Source of the DNA: Rhynchosporium graminicola
Lineage: Eukaryota; Ascomycota; Leotiomycetes; Helotiales; Ploettnerulaceae
Length of the DNA: 64,000 nucleotides
Assembly (NCBI GenBank): GCA_900074885.1
Contig: FJUW01000034.1
Coordinates: 188,021 to 252,020 of the forward strand
Reading direction: 5' to 3'
Both the position numbers and the translations under genes were made by a program. The notes beneath the pieces were generated by a model. It searched no databases, had not been told where the DNA came from, and saw only the letters and a list, made by a program, of their open reading frames with translations. Of the stretch, positions 45,402 to 57,110 are shown piece after piece (the first letter of the stretch is position 1; every line of letters begins with the position of its first letter).

Positions 45402-47384
45402 ATGATAGAGGGCAAGCAGCGAGTCCGCACCGGGTGTCTGACATGTCGGAGGCGACGGAGAAAATGTGAGTACTGTCACTTGCTGCCTTTTATTAAATTG
45501 TTTGCTCTTGAGTCTCATGGACGTAAAAGAAAAATTAACATGCTAATGTCTCGGATTTGAAGGCGATGAAAAGAAACCGAGTTGCGAAAACTGTCAAGCA
45601 AAGGGTCTTGCTTGCAGTTATGGGACGAAGTTGAACTTCGTTGCACAACCCATCTCTGGACGACGGCAACCCGAGGAACGACCACCGGGAAACGTACCAT
45701 ATCGGCAAATTACAGTAAGTGAACCAAGTATTATGATTGAGTGCAGGCTTACGAAGGCATCCTAAAAATAGTTCGTCAATGATGTGCCTGCTGCTGCTGG
45801 CAATGAGAATTTCTCGGTTGAGGAAGCACAGGACAATCTGTCCGATGAGCCCATGTCACAAGATTCAAGTACGACACAGGCACAAACTTTACAGCATGAA
45901 TCAACGATTATTTCTACTCCTCGCGACAGAACGAGATCACTCAATATCACTAGCCCTCAAAATCAGCATGGATATGACCAGACGATGGCAGCAAGTCCCA
46001 GTGAAAGTAAAGTGATTACAGGTTCACTGGGAAAACAGGCCGACAGTCCACGCAATGAACGTCACTACGTTGTCTCTCCGCATAGCGAACAGTCAGTCGA
46101 CCTGCGAGTACGAGCAAGAAGCATCCAGGAGACGGAGCTACTACGTTACTACCGTTATCATCTTGCCGCGTGGCTAGATGTTGGTAGTGCCGAGTCGTTC
46201 TTCGAACTGAAAATCATGCTTCTTGGAAGCTCAAACAGATCACTTCTCGCGGCACTCCTTACCTTCTCAGCGTATCAAAGATCGCTTACTCAAGCGGAGC
46301 AGCAGAGAGATGATCTAGAGATCAGCCGCAGCTATCGATCCGAGGCGGAGTATAGACTGCCGTTCGAAGACGGGTCAGTAAATCGTATCGTAAAAGTACT
46401 CTTGATGCTGGGAGACTTCTGGTCCTCAAGCCCTCAATATTGGAGGAGTTTTCTGTCTCAAGAAACCAAAATTCTGGTCCATCACTCGTCGCTGTCTATG
46501 ACCGAGGAGCTCGACCAGCCGATGTTCTGGCTTCTGCTCAGAATTGGTAGGTTTTGTTCAACTTACTTTTTTCCTACAGAAGTATAGAAAAACTAATGAA
46601 TGTGGATGAAGATCTTGCAGCTTCCATATGTAGCTGCCAGCTACCCCTCACTCCCAATCTATCAGTAGTTCTTGAGAATCATCTACTGGCAAAGTCATTT
46701 CAATTTCCATTGCTTCAACGGCAAAATGCGATACAAGCTTATCAACAATCGTTATTCCTCCTGGCTCGTTGTCTCTGCCTGATATACGGAGATCGTGAAG
46801 GCCCTTACATGAATCAGACACATCGCACGCCGTCCACTTCCCACTTAAACACGTCGTTGAGTCTCTCCGCAAGCTGGTTGTCCATATGGAACGATAACCA
46901 GGAATGGTATCTTAACCGACCTATGCACGTGCAACAGGTTCTAGAATTCAGAGGCATTGAAGCAGAACAATTTAGCCCTCAAAGTTCTTTATCTTTTCCT
47001 ATACTAATCTACAGTAGCTCTCTTGCACTCCTGTCAAATGCAGTATACCACATCACTTCGCTGTTGCTGCTTCAGAAGAGACCATGGCTTCCGGAAGAAT
47101 TAGCTGGTTCTCGGCAGTCTAAATCAAGCAATTGGCACGCACACTCTATCGCCGGCATAGCCACAGGCGCCGAAAGACTGGATCAGTGGGATCCAATTTT
47201 GATTGCTGGTGTCCTTCTGGTAGCCAAGGGAATGACACATGAGATGCAGCAGAATGCTATGTTGGAATGTCTGATGAAGGTTACCAGCCTAACTGGTATC
47301 CAACTACACCATGAAATTGCTGTCCTCAAATCCGAGTGGAGTATCTCACGCTATGTCGAAAATGCCGTCTATCAACACGATTGA
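45402..47384 (+). CDS. Zn2Cys6 transcription factor with Fungal_trans_2 domain
   Basis: Four exons, 45402-45465, 45563-45714, 45772-46546 and 46612-47384, give 587 residues. The binuclear zinc cluster is complete across the first intron: Cys12, 15, 22, 29, 32 and 39 (CLTCRRRRRKC, CENCQAKGLAC). A Ser/Gln-rich linker leads to the regulatory domain (ELLRYYRYHLAAWLDVG, NRSLLAALLTFSAYQRS, FWLLLRIDLAASI...). The last intron is best placed at 46547-46611: it has an ACTAATG branch site and restores the conserved RIDLAAS. Using the earlier CTACAG acceptor would hit a stop or give a poor match. The regulator lies between the MFS transporter and a dead ribokinase, so a pentose or nucleoside-related regulon is a reasonable guess, not shown. 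Confidence 0.88.
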
Positions 47385-47464
47385 CTGAACAGCCATGTCT
47401 CTCCGCCAGCTCTCATAACACATATGTGAAGGGGATGCACTGCATGCTAGGCGAATCTAATTCT

Positions 47465-48580
47465 TCACCAGCGAAGCCAGACCTTTGCGTAGAACACTAA
47501 GGTAGACAGGTATAACTTTGAAGCTTCACCGCGCGACTGAATCAGATTTGTAATCCACTTCGTCGGACATGAATTTGCCCAGCCCCGATGGCTCCTCGCT
47601 TTTGCACGCAGATTGCTGCTTCCGCCACTGGCGTTCGTGACTGCGTGCTCGATATCATCGATATGCAGGTCGAAGCATGTGAGATGTGTCTCAGACGCGA
47701 CAAACCTCGCAAAGGTAGCCGAGAAGTAGGCAACCAATGTACCTCCAGCTGCCGTTGTACAACAACTTTTATGACTTGACATCGCTCACGAGCCCACAAG
47801 TGCCCGTTCTCGTTGAAACGAGCACGCATTTTGCACCGAGCATAATCAGGACTGTTTTTATGTTGGCAATGGAGTGAAAGCTCAAAGGTCTCTATTCTGG
47901 GTTCAATTGTGCTTCGATTGGTGCACATTCTGGAAACACGGGTATCGTTCTTGCCGCTTGAATGGCTTCATCTTAGTCATGATGAGAACAGCTGTGCCAG
48001 CGAACGCGTCCAGAGGAGTCCTTTTTGGAAACATGGAAGATGACAAGAACGCGGGATGACTGGCGATTATGATGCTTTAGGAAATCTGATACTGTCGATT
48101 TGGGGATCTCGTCTTAAATGCTGATCACATTTGGTTAGAGTTCATTCGCCGGAATGTACTCGAGAATAGCATTAACGTCACTCATGCCTTCATGATTCTA
48201 TCTTCCCCCACACCGGATACTCCCTCAACGGTTATACTCGCTGTACCAGTACCGCTGCCCTCCCTCTCCTCCACATCCTCCGCACTCCCACCAGAATTCT
48301 CCAGCATTGGTTTCATGTTGACCAGACAAAATGGATCGGCAGCACCGGCAGCACCTACCATGCTGACTAGTACGTCTTGTCCGGTTCTGGAGATTCATGA
48401 TGCTCGAACGCAGGCAACAGCCTGGTTCGCACCTTTCCCTCCTGCTAAATCTGAGAGCGACGTTGCTATGAGGGGATTTCCTGGTCCTGGACATCGTCGT
48501 GTGAAGGTGACAAAGCCTGTGTTGAGGGAGCCAACGATACAAATGCTTGAAGTTAGCGCTATGTCGAAGGAATGGGGCAT
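47465..48580 (-). pseudogene. Ribokinase pseudogene (PfkB family)
   Basis: From ATG 48580 the frame reads SSICIVGSLNTGFVTFTRR, then SDLAGGKGANQAVACVRAS, the N-terminal substrate-binding part of ribokinase, and hits TGA near 48398. The match resumes in another frame with SMVGAAGAADPF, then GSGTGTASITVEGVSGVGED. It resumes again near 48100 with EIPKSTVSDFLKHH. The C-terminal ATP-site region near 47720-47760 should read DTTGAGDT; here the frame is broken just before it and the readable part is TTAAGGTLVAYF, so the catalytic Asp is lost. The following DIEHAVTNASG still matches the family. Several stops, frameshifts and lost active-site residues show a pseudogene. When intact it would have phosphorylated ribose after uptake or nucleoside cleavage. 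Confidence 0.8.
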
Positions 48581-48739
48581 TATTCTTGTTACCTTTTGCG
48601 GTTGGCAAGGGCTTTTGTATGTGATTTGTTGTTTAATGATGAAGCAAGCCGGCTTGCAGCGCTCAAAAGAGTCCTGGTGATGAGAAGCAAATTTGCAGGT
48701 TAGACACCCGTGGCAAAGATTTTCCTTACTTGATCTCCT

Positions 48740-50155
48740 GACTCTAGTCTTGGTGATCTGATCAAACACCATTCGTGCCTGATATATGTCGTACAATCCA
48801 GAATATTATTATACCTCTATTTAAGAATATCCCAGGCAGGCTCATACTCTTCGTTAAGCGACTTTAAGCGACCTTTAGCGACTATCTCAATGCGAGAATC
48901 GTAGCATTCATGCCTGGGCTCTACTATTTCACTTCCCCAAACGCAACGGAAAATTGCATCTCATCCATTAGCTCTGCCCTCCACCATTCGGTTCTGCTGC
49001 TACATGTGGAGTGAGAGGAACACAAAAGTTGAAGAGCAAACCACTCGACGATATGCTTCTGAATTTTTTTTGTAGAGCAATCTCTCCGGAGTGTTCACTT
49101 GTTTATGTGCTCCACACGATACCACGACATGTCATTCTATCCTGCAGGTCGTATAACTCGATGACACTCACTTGCACTCGTGTCGCTCAAAGCCGGCATT
49201 CGTGTCACTTGTCTTGGCTCAGCTTACAAATTATCTCTCGTCTCAAGTGGTTTACCATGAATATGACGACCCTTGCCTTTAACTATAGCGGCGAGCAAAA
49301 CAGAAGTTCCGCTACATGGCTGATTGGTCCCAAACGAGAATAGTTACGAGCAGTCTTTGGCTTCTGAACGAGAAGGTGTAGCGAGCTGCAGTCTTGTGGC
49401 ACAGATTCGTACATGTCAGTAAGTGAATGCGAACATACGAAACACTGATCCGCACTTCACAACCATCACGCGCTATTCACGCATATCTCCTATCACCTGA
49501 AGTAGTTTCTGAAAAACACTTCCGATTTCGCTTCCACGAATCTACTAAAATGTCAAAATGGGCTATGGCGTCCTAAACAAAGCAAGAAACCATTCCAATG
49601 ATCTATAACATGTCTTACTCTGGAGATACCACCTGTAATTAGGCACTGGAATAATTCTCCATCAGATGCGACGTGATGAATGTAATTTCGTCTTAGTATA
49701 CTTCTTCCCACCCGCCAAACCTTTTGTCATGACGCTCTCGCCAGCCGATTCTTCTCCAGCACCAATCTGGTTCCGATGTCCTGACAGAAACAAGACTCAT
49801 AGTAAAGCACCTTTCAGATCACGACAGCATTAGTGGATTGGTCTTCAAGACTGCAGAGGATGCACGACGTTCCATCGGGAAGAAGAATTTGGGAACTAAA
49901 GTGAACTATCACGTTTCATGGAACTTGTCGCTTGTTTCCTACTCGGAATTTTACCATTTTCAACAGTAGTACTAGGAAATCTCCTGATTATTTGATATCG
50001 TTTTCAAAGATGACGGGGCCGGGGAACCTATCCTGGGCTATGCGCCATTTCGTTTTCTTATTATTCAGTTATCCGATCATTTTATTTTATCAATGATCAA
50101 GAGCAGAGTTACACTTTGATGGTACAGGCGTTGAGTGATGAGACGTCTTGAATGA
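48740..50155. other. Gene-poor region
   Basis: No supported gene. A CGACTTTAAGCGAC duplication lies near 48858-48885 (three AGCGAC/TTTAGCGAC words in a row). Open frames such as 49011-49343 have no recognisable content. Confidence 0.4.
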
Positions 50156-50395
50156 GTGGGAGTAAGTTGGGGTTGGCGGATTTTGATGCTGTCTGCGATG
50201 GACATGGCAGTGCATAGGGGTAACTGTTATCGCGAGAGGTTTCCCACATTGATGAACTGGTATGACAGAATTGTGGAGAGGAGCGCATTGAAAAACGCTT
50301 TAGTAAAAGGAGGTCGTTATCATGTTAGGAGATTTATCTACTATTTTGGGCAAGGGTGGCGACGAATCTGGAACTGGCAGACTTCAAGAGGATAA
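50156..50395 (+). pseudogene. Glutathione S-transferase C-terminal remnant
   Basis: One frame contains RERFPTLMNWYDRIVERSAL followed by KNALVKGG, the usual C-terminal helix pattern of GSTs (FPxLxxWxxRixxRpAlkxAL). Just before it, in a different frame, LGLADFDAVCDG resembles the preceding conserved ADF segment of the same domain and then stops at a TAG near 50214. The thioredoxin-fold half is not found upstream. This looks like a frameshifted fragment, not a gene. Confidence 0.4.
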
Positions 50396-50580
50396 AAAGT
50401 AAGCATGTGCGTTGAGCTTAGTTGCAATATATCTTACGACGGACCATCATGATGGAGACTTGATCGTTTCAAGGTCATGCCTTCAAGGAAAGGCTCACTC
50501 AAATGACATCACATCTCTTGTGACTTTTCGTTACTATAGAGCTCGAAGTATTGCGACCCTATCCCTATGCCTCGCTTCTC

Positions 50581-51338
50581 CTAATGCTGTCCTTGAACAA
50601 CCTTAGTCAAATCAAAACACTTCCCCTTCGCCGGCATCTTCTCTCCCTGATCCCACTACCATCGCATAAAATCAGCATCCATCGAACGCTAACAAACACC
50701 TCATACTTCACCAAAAGTCAAACATGAATGCAAACTGAAGAACTCACATGCTCATGTACACATCCATCAACCCATCGCCATCTATCAACGTTCGGATACT
50801 GTGCATAAGACATATTCGTACTAGCATCGAAGCACCAATCGGTATTCGACGCAGTACCCATCTTGTTTCCGGCGCAGAAGAGACTCCAGATAGCTTGTGG
50901 TCCGGAGCTATAGCCTGGATGGTGTTGCTAGATTCACAAATCGCACATCAGCCTGCCGTCTCTCTAATTTGGAGCCCTTGATTTCAGATGTTCTCAGAAG
51001 ACAAAGTGTTGATTTTCTGAGAACTTGAGTATGGACTTAGTATGGTATCAATGGAGGGACCTAGCTACCTGATAAACACTATCAATCAACGAAAACATCT
51101 TCCGGGGATCACCATCTACCACAAACGCGCGGTAGAAATCAAAGGCTCGCTGGGCCGTCTGAGCGACTGTAATAGACGGGTCTGGCTGACAGAGTGCGGG
51201 TGGGGCCTTCAGATTGCAGAGATTCTCGCGTTTGTTAAGACTGGGGTAGTAATTATCTAGGTCTGAGTCTTGGGTAGGGTAGGCGGAGATTGTGAGGGGT
51301 GCTGAGAGAGCTACGGCGAGGGAAATGAGAATACGCAT
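50581..51338 (-). CDS. Secreted SnoaL/NTF2-like domain protein
   Basis: Three exons, 51069-51338, 50748-50927 and 50581-50655, all phase 0, give 174 residues. Residues 1-19 (MRILISLAVALSAPLTISA) form a clear signal peptide. Then follow AQRAFDFYRAFVVDGDPRKM, FSLIDSVYQQHHPGYSSGPQ, AIWSLFCAGNKMGTASNTDW and DRWRWVDGCVHEHWDQGEKMP. This order (helix with Y/FRAF, 'QHHP' strand, later WRxxDGxxxEHWD) is the plan of SnoaL-like proteins of the NTF2 fold. Several Cys suggest disulfides outside the cell. Substrate and role are unknown. Secreted members of this family are common in plant-associated and saprotrophic ascomycetes. Confidence 0.78.
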
Positions 51339-52349
51339 TTTTGCTGATATAAAACCACGAGGCAAGAATGAGAAATAATAATGTTGGTAAGTGGCCGACA
51401 GGATTTTTGAGAGACTTTCCGTCTGGAACATTGGAATGATATATAATTTCCTCTCACGGAATCTGATCCTCCATAATTTAACCAAAGCATCGTTGGTTGG
51501 CACGCCGCCCCGTTTAACTGGCTTTTTATGCTTATAAATGATTTGAATGATTTAGATGAACTTCGCTGGGTCTTCCCTCAATGATTACGGCTTAGGAAGG
51601 TATGAGCTGTGTAATTATTGAGTTCCGGGACATGTTCCGTCAAACTGTAGGTAAGCTGCAATTGGTGTCCGTGATAAGGGACAGGGGCTGTGGGTTCCGC
51701 TTATTGTAGCTAGGCTACCCAGTATTAGTTTCGGATCTGGCAGCTGACTAATACGGAACTCCCTGTGAGTAAGCGATAATTTGTGCGATCATGCGATATG
51801 GGGTCTAATGGCCTGTTGTAATATATTCGAATCAAGCTAAATCAATAACATAAGCATAATCATAAGGACCAGGTGTTTCCAAAACATTACCTTCTCCGGG
51901 ATATTGTCTGTTATAATTTAACGGCCATGAAAATTTGCTGCTCAGTAAACAGCGATATTAACCAATATCAGATAAACAACTTGATGATAGCTCTTGCTTG
52001 ATATTCTTTCTTCTCTAGACCGTGGTCCTAATCTTCAGAATAGAAGTACGGAGTACGCCAGACATGTAATCTAATCACCGATCTGATTTACTAATCAAAA
52101 TACAATTAAGGTACTGGCCAAGACGCAGTTACAGACCCTCAGCAGAGTCTTATCTTTCGCCAAACGGATGTCTGAGAAATATGAAATCCGAACTTCGCAG
52201 CACACCATCGGGACGTGTTTAACAAGCTTTCTGCGTACCATATAGTGGGGATAAGATCATATACCGAGCACATTATTTTCCGACCATTGAAACTGCTTTC
52301 CAATAAACGAAACGTTACTGTCTTAATCTCGAGCAAGCAGTCGTTCGAC
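51339..52349. other. AT-rich intergenic region
   Basis: The right-hand part has low coding potential; the left part is the promoter of the secreted SnoaL-like protein. No gene is seen. Confidence 0.45.
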
Positions 52350-52720
52350 TTACGCTTTACAACCATCGCAAGGAGCGTCTGGACTACCGCCAGTCCCCAC
52401 AGGAGTGACACCGATGCTGAAGGCTTCCGCATCACTGTTCTGAGGTATGACCAATGATATTGCATCAGTGATGTTCTCTCTTACTTTCAGAGATTTGTAG
52501 GGACAAGTGACTTGCGCGTTATGCATGTGCAATCACCTTGTCCAGTACAGAAGGTTCTGGACAAATCATCTGCAACAACATTCCCATCGTCGACGCTGCC
52601 AACAGGATTAGGGTTTTCGGGCAGGATTAACTCGTCATTCCGGAAGAACATCGGCGGGCACTTTTCATCCGCAAAGAAAATGTCAATCAACCTTTGGATT
52701 TCTTTTAGAGTATAGGCCAG
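52350..52720 (-). other. Unrecognised coding-like stretch
   Basis: Two overlapping minus-strand frames have coding-like composition: 52487-52690 (IDIFFADEKCPPMFFRNDEL..., ending FCTGQGDCTC) and 52350-52532 (VTCPYKSLKVRENITDAISL..., GTGGSPDAPCDGCKA, followed by a possible GTAAGT donor). They cannot be joined into one protein with convincing splice sites. They may be a decayed Cys-containing gene or the middle of an unrecognised one. No function is proposed. Confidence 0.25.
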
Positions 52721-53860
52721 ATTTTTGTTATGTCCGTAAATGAGTTTTCTATAAAGCGTTCATCGATTCTGACAAGAACCGAGTCTTGTTCTATAGAGTC
52801 AACCCTTGCCATTGGCAAATATTAAGCGAGCGACCTTAGCAGTGCACAGGCCATCCCAATCATCCTGATGCCAGCGTAGTCGAGTAGCGGGTAGATTATT
52901 GATTCGCATGACTCGCTATCTAACGCATACTAAATAAGCAGGTAGCTTTTAGATAGACAATGGTTGCCGGAGGATAAGAATAGGTTTCGATTATAGTCAG
53001 AGGCATATTCATATTTCAGGAAGAGATAGATGAGAGGTACAGCTAGACCAGGAAAATAGTATCATTGAAGATATAGGCAATGAAACAGCGAGTGTTTTTG
53101 ACTCTGTAAATTCGGCGTCCACTTCGTCGGAAGAAGAGGCCGAGGAGAGACATTCGGACGTGTTGGAGAGTAATGTGGAGTTATAGAGATTCTAGGATAA
53201 TAAACAGGAGCTTTTTTTATCATCTAATTAAGCGAAATTTCTTGTGCCTGAAAAGGAGGGAAGTTGTAATGCCATGGCGGTTTATCATTCGCGAGGTCAG
53301 GCTGTTACGACGAGACTTGGTCATAATCGAGATGGCGGATTTTGTTACGAGTGGAGCTATACACCAGTCCACCCGGTGTAGCGAAGAATGAACGTACATG
53401 TCCAGACTCATCATTCGCTGTCCCTATAGTTTCCTCCATGATCATAGGCCAGCAATAAAATTGACATCCTCCTGACGCCTATCAACTGAATCTTCTGAGA
53501 GATGGATAGTCAAGTCAACCGAGGCATCACACTCGCTCGTCCAATCCCGATGGATTTATTCCCTGCTTGATCACAAATAGAACAATATTCTCCATGTTTG
53601 AAAGGCTTAGCAGAGATATAATCCAGCACTGATCCATCGCCTAGATCACTGCCTAACCTGTCATTAGCACGGCATAATTACGGCCATAACGTCCACCCTC
53701 GGAAGCAGGTAGAGGTAGGCTTACTGCCATATAACAGGCCAACTCTCACGTCTATCTCTCCTCACGGCCTTTTTTTGGTTGCAGCCTCGTGGTGGACTGC
53801 CGTGGATGCTGCCTAGGTTCAGTATGAGAGCTGCTCTGATAGCGACCACGTAGGCATGCC
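52721..53860. other. AT-rich region, no gene seen
   Basis: Nothing with motifs or splice structure could be supported. Confidence 0.4.
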
Positions 53861-54115
53861 ATGATATTTAATATGAGTGCTGCTCTAGCAGCGATCGCTC
53901 AAGCCGTTCATGCGACTAGTATACCTGCCACTGAAGATCCATATCGCATACTAATTATTCGTTCTCAGACTTCTTCCGGTAAATTAGAAGTTGGAGCGCC
54001 AGAAGATAGTGATGATGTCTGCGAAGAGATAGCCAAGGGCGCAAATTGCCCCAACTTTGGCGAAGAAGGGAAGAAAAGAAAGAACTTTGACGTGAAGGGG
54101 AAAATAGAGATGTAG
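53861..54115 (+). CDS. Candidate small secreted protein
   Basis: A single exon of 84 residues beginning at ATG 53861, with a second possible start at 53873 (MSAALAAIAQAVHATSIPA). The N-terminus is Ala-rich and hydrophobic and could be a signal peptide cleaved near ATS or IPA. The rest is polar with two Cys (DDVCEE, ANCPNF) and a basic tail. No family is recognised. A related 26-base stretch lies 50 bases upstream with stops in it, so the start has been partly duplicated. It sits alone in AT-rich DNA. It may be a real small secreted protein or a chance frame. Confidence 0.35.
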   Translation: MIFNMSAALAAIAQAVHATSIPATEDPYRILIIRSQTSSGKLEVGAPEDSDDVCEEIAKGANCPNFGEEGKKRKNFDVKGKIEM

Positions 54116-54486
54116 AGGATTTCTAACGCTACATGTAGGGTTCCTTTGTTGATAGATTGAGTGGTAAAAAAGAGTACGTAGACGGGTGTTGTAACCTGAG
54201 AAGGAGATACGGTGCCGTTATAACTTATGCTCTTTCAGAAGTTCAATCTCTTGAGAGGGATACAAAGACCTACCATCTAATCAATCACAGATGATATTCT
54301 CAATAAAGTTCCAGCTCTCCCGGCTGAACTCACTGTGCAGCTCTATCGAAGGACTGAAAAGTCTTTAGTACTCGTCGTAACTTCGGTTCTTTCGATCGAT
54401 CATGATTCTAGAGCGTCAAATTGCCTTTATGTTTATCTGTAGTTCTATTGAAACCAAGCGTCTTCCTTCCACTATGGACGGCACTG

Positions 54487-54511
54487 AAGAGAAGAAGAAG
54501 AAGAAGAAGAA
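54487..54511. repeat. (GAA)n trinucleotide repeat
   Basis: Run of GAA units with one imperfect copy. Confidence 0.85.
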
Positions 54512-56679
54512 TTATAGCTACATGTTTAAGCAGGGCGGGCATGAATAAGAGCTTGATGGATGATTGTTATCATCTATACAACGCCTTCCATTCTTTGTCA
54601 GTTTGTCTTGCTCTATGGCCTTGCATGAACGAATGAACACACAACTTCTCGTACAGAATCAAAATCTAACATCGAGGAAGGCTATAGTTGGGTTATAATT
54701 CTCGAACGCTGATAATGTTCCCCAGGTTCGCACTTCTTATATCCACAGAGTTCGACTAGCTGATATCTGACTTCCTTCGCTGACATCTATTCTTAACCCA
54801 GATATCCTAGCTTGGTCCCTCTTCTCTAGATTCTGCAAGCCGCTGTTGTAGATATCTGATTTCGTCGATTCAAGTGAGTAGTCTAAGATGTCTTTCTGCC
54901 GAACGATACCATCCCTTCCGTTGATTCAATGCATTCTCTGATCTCGCGTAACTCGTACCACCAATAAACATCTCGCTGTTCAGCGAACTGGTTGTATAGA
55001 CTTCCGCGAACCACCTTGTCATTCTACACTCTCTCAACGAAAATCTTAGCAATCAACTACCGGCCGAATGGTTCTCAGCATGGTAGAAATTACTCAAGGA
55101 CTCCGAAGTGACTAGAGTTGAATTAAGTAACGGTAATTTTGGGTTTGAGTTAAGTACTTACTACTAAGTATGAATTGATGTAAAGTAAGCATACATCAGG
55201 CATAAAATAGGCATTAGGTAGGTATAAAGAGGTATAAGAAATACCTTTATTCACTAAAAGGTAAGCTTGGAATGAGTGTCAAGGTCTGGTCTGGTAAAGA
55301 GCTATAAAAGGTAGTATTTAGCTTACCGCTTTTGTAGCTTACCGCCTGTGATAGGATATATAGTTTATATACGTATATTAACAGTGGTAAGCTAAACATT
55401 ACTTCTTGAACCTCCGTAAAGAACTCATATGATTAGTAAGCAGTGCTTCTGAGCATGTTCAGAGTAGCACTAAATTGAGTAGAGTTGTGTTGAGTACTAC
55501 CTCATGCTCAAATCAACTTAACTCGATCCACCTTTGATGCCGGTGTTTATTGTCTCTACAGAAAGGCCAGATAGCTGCTAGCTCGAGCTTACTTTCTCTT
55601 CATGCGCTTTTCTGAGTTCTTTGGTTGATAGATCGCTACTTATAGAACGTCGAGCTTGCAGGCGGGATGGACAACCGAGCGACCATTGACCAATAGCTCG
55701 CCATGCTTATCTGAGTCACTTTGTTTGCCATCTTGTTCATTGAATTGTATCAAATCAAGGAATTCGGGATTGTTCTTGTGGTAAACATGCAACCTGCCTC
55801 ATCTTTAGGCAATCAAGCCGTGGCGAATTAATTAGTCGTCGTCTTGTCCAGGAGACTCCCAACTGATAATCATGACTTTCGCTTTCGCTCCAAATCACAA
55901 CTCAACTAGATGATTAAGATCCTATCATCATTGTTTGGTACAGTAATCTCCATCTCATCATCCCTATACTCCATGTCAGCAGCGCCACTGCAAGCATTAA
56001 TCCAATGTAGCGCAGCGCAACACAAGCACAAGCACAACCCGACCCAATCCAACCCAACGCAAGTCTACACGCCCGCAAGCTCACACGCTCACACCCTCAC
56101 GGTGCTGCGACAACGATTTTGACGTCGGCCCCCGAATTGCAGCCCCCCGAGCGGCATAATCGCAACGTTCGTAAGACTATACAGGGTCGCTGTGGACGCT
56201 CAGTGGTGGACAGGATGTCGCTTGCATAGACCCCAACTTGTCAAACAGACCAGACAGGGCTTGGGATCCTCCAATTGTATGGTATGTAGCTGCTGACCTG
56301 TTCAGATCAGACACATGGGGGCTGAGATGAAGTACTAAGTATGTATACAAGTATATGATAGATATATGATAGGTAGGTGGGTGAGATCTGCATTGTTAAT
56401 GCTAGAGAGTGTGTTGTACATAAGTTATACTAACAGAGTAGTAATACACGGCTGCGGTTACTGTAATCAATCCCTAACGTCCTAGCAAACTTCATGTCAC
56501 GTCACGTGTCTCGAATCTGGAGCTGATTCTTCAAGCGCCTATTAGATCATCCCTTTGCCATACTATAGATGGAGTTGTGTAGGAAAGCCATAGGAAAGGG
56601 TTCATGTTCTCGTCGGGCTTTTGATGTAAGATTACTAAGTACACTTGTCAAACATCGCCAACTCCAACAATCAACCCCT

Positions 56680-56743
56680 CACCTACCCTACCCTACCCTG
56701 GCCTCACCTAACCTACCCTACCCTACCAGCCTACCTACCTAAC
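56680..56743. repeat. CTACC/CTACCCTACC repeat
   Basis: Pyrimidine-rich CCTAC-type repeats about 400 bp upstream of the kinase start codon, like CCTACC tracts in the 7.6-9.7 kb region. Confidence 0.8.
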
Positions 56744-57110
56744 CGCCGTCGCACACTCTATCTAACTGCCGATCGTTGCGGCAAGCCAAGCCTGAAACAC
56801 CAACATCTCCTGGCGTTGCGTGCCACACGCACCTTTCTCACATCATTGTGAACCTTAACCACGGGCCCAGAACAAATCACCACTCCCTCCGACCTCAAAT
56901 ACACTTCTCGATTACGACGACAACTCTGCGCTTCACCCATATACTTGCTTGCTATTGCTTGCCATTGCTTGCATCCGACCTAGCGAAGTAACAAAGAGTT
57001 TTCCCACGGTCAACGCGGTGTGCTGGACGGTGCACGGCAGTACCCGTACCCGTGAAACCAGCGCACCTCAACTTAACTCAACTCAACCCACCTCACCTCG
57101 ACTTAATCCG

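Larger units (their letters stand above)
54116..57110. other. 3-kb gene-poor region upstream of MKK
   Basis: No supported gene. A GAA run lies at 54487-54511, TTAAGTACTTACTAC-like words around 55150-55200, and CCTAC repeats at 56680-56743 close to the kinase gene. The minus-strand frame at 54870-55052 has coding-like composition without motifs. The right-hand 600 bases are probably the promoter and leader of the kinase gene. Confidence 0.45.

Noticed and set aside
46561..46611. Alternative acceptor CTACAG in the last intron of the Zn2Cys6 gene
   Set aside because: With the phase-1 donor it leads to a stop at once; the GATGAAG acceptor restores the conserved RIDLAAS segment.
48192..48680. 162-residue plus-strand frame over the ribokinase relic
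   Set aside because: It is the antisense of the ribokinase-derived sequence; the minus strand carries the family motifs.
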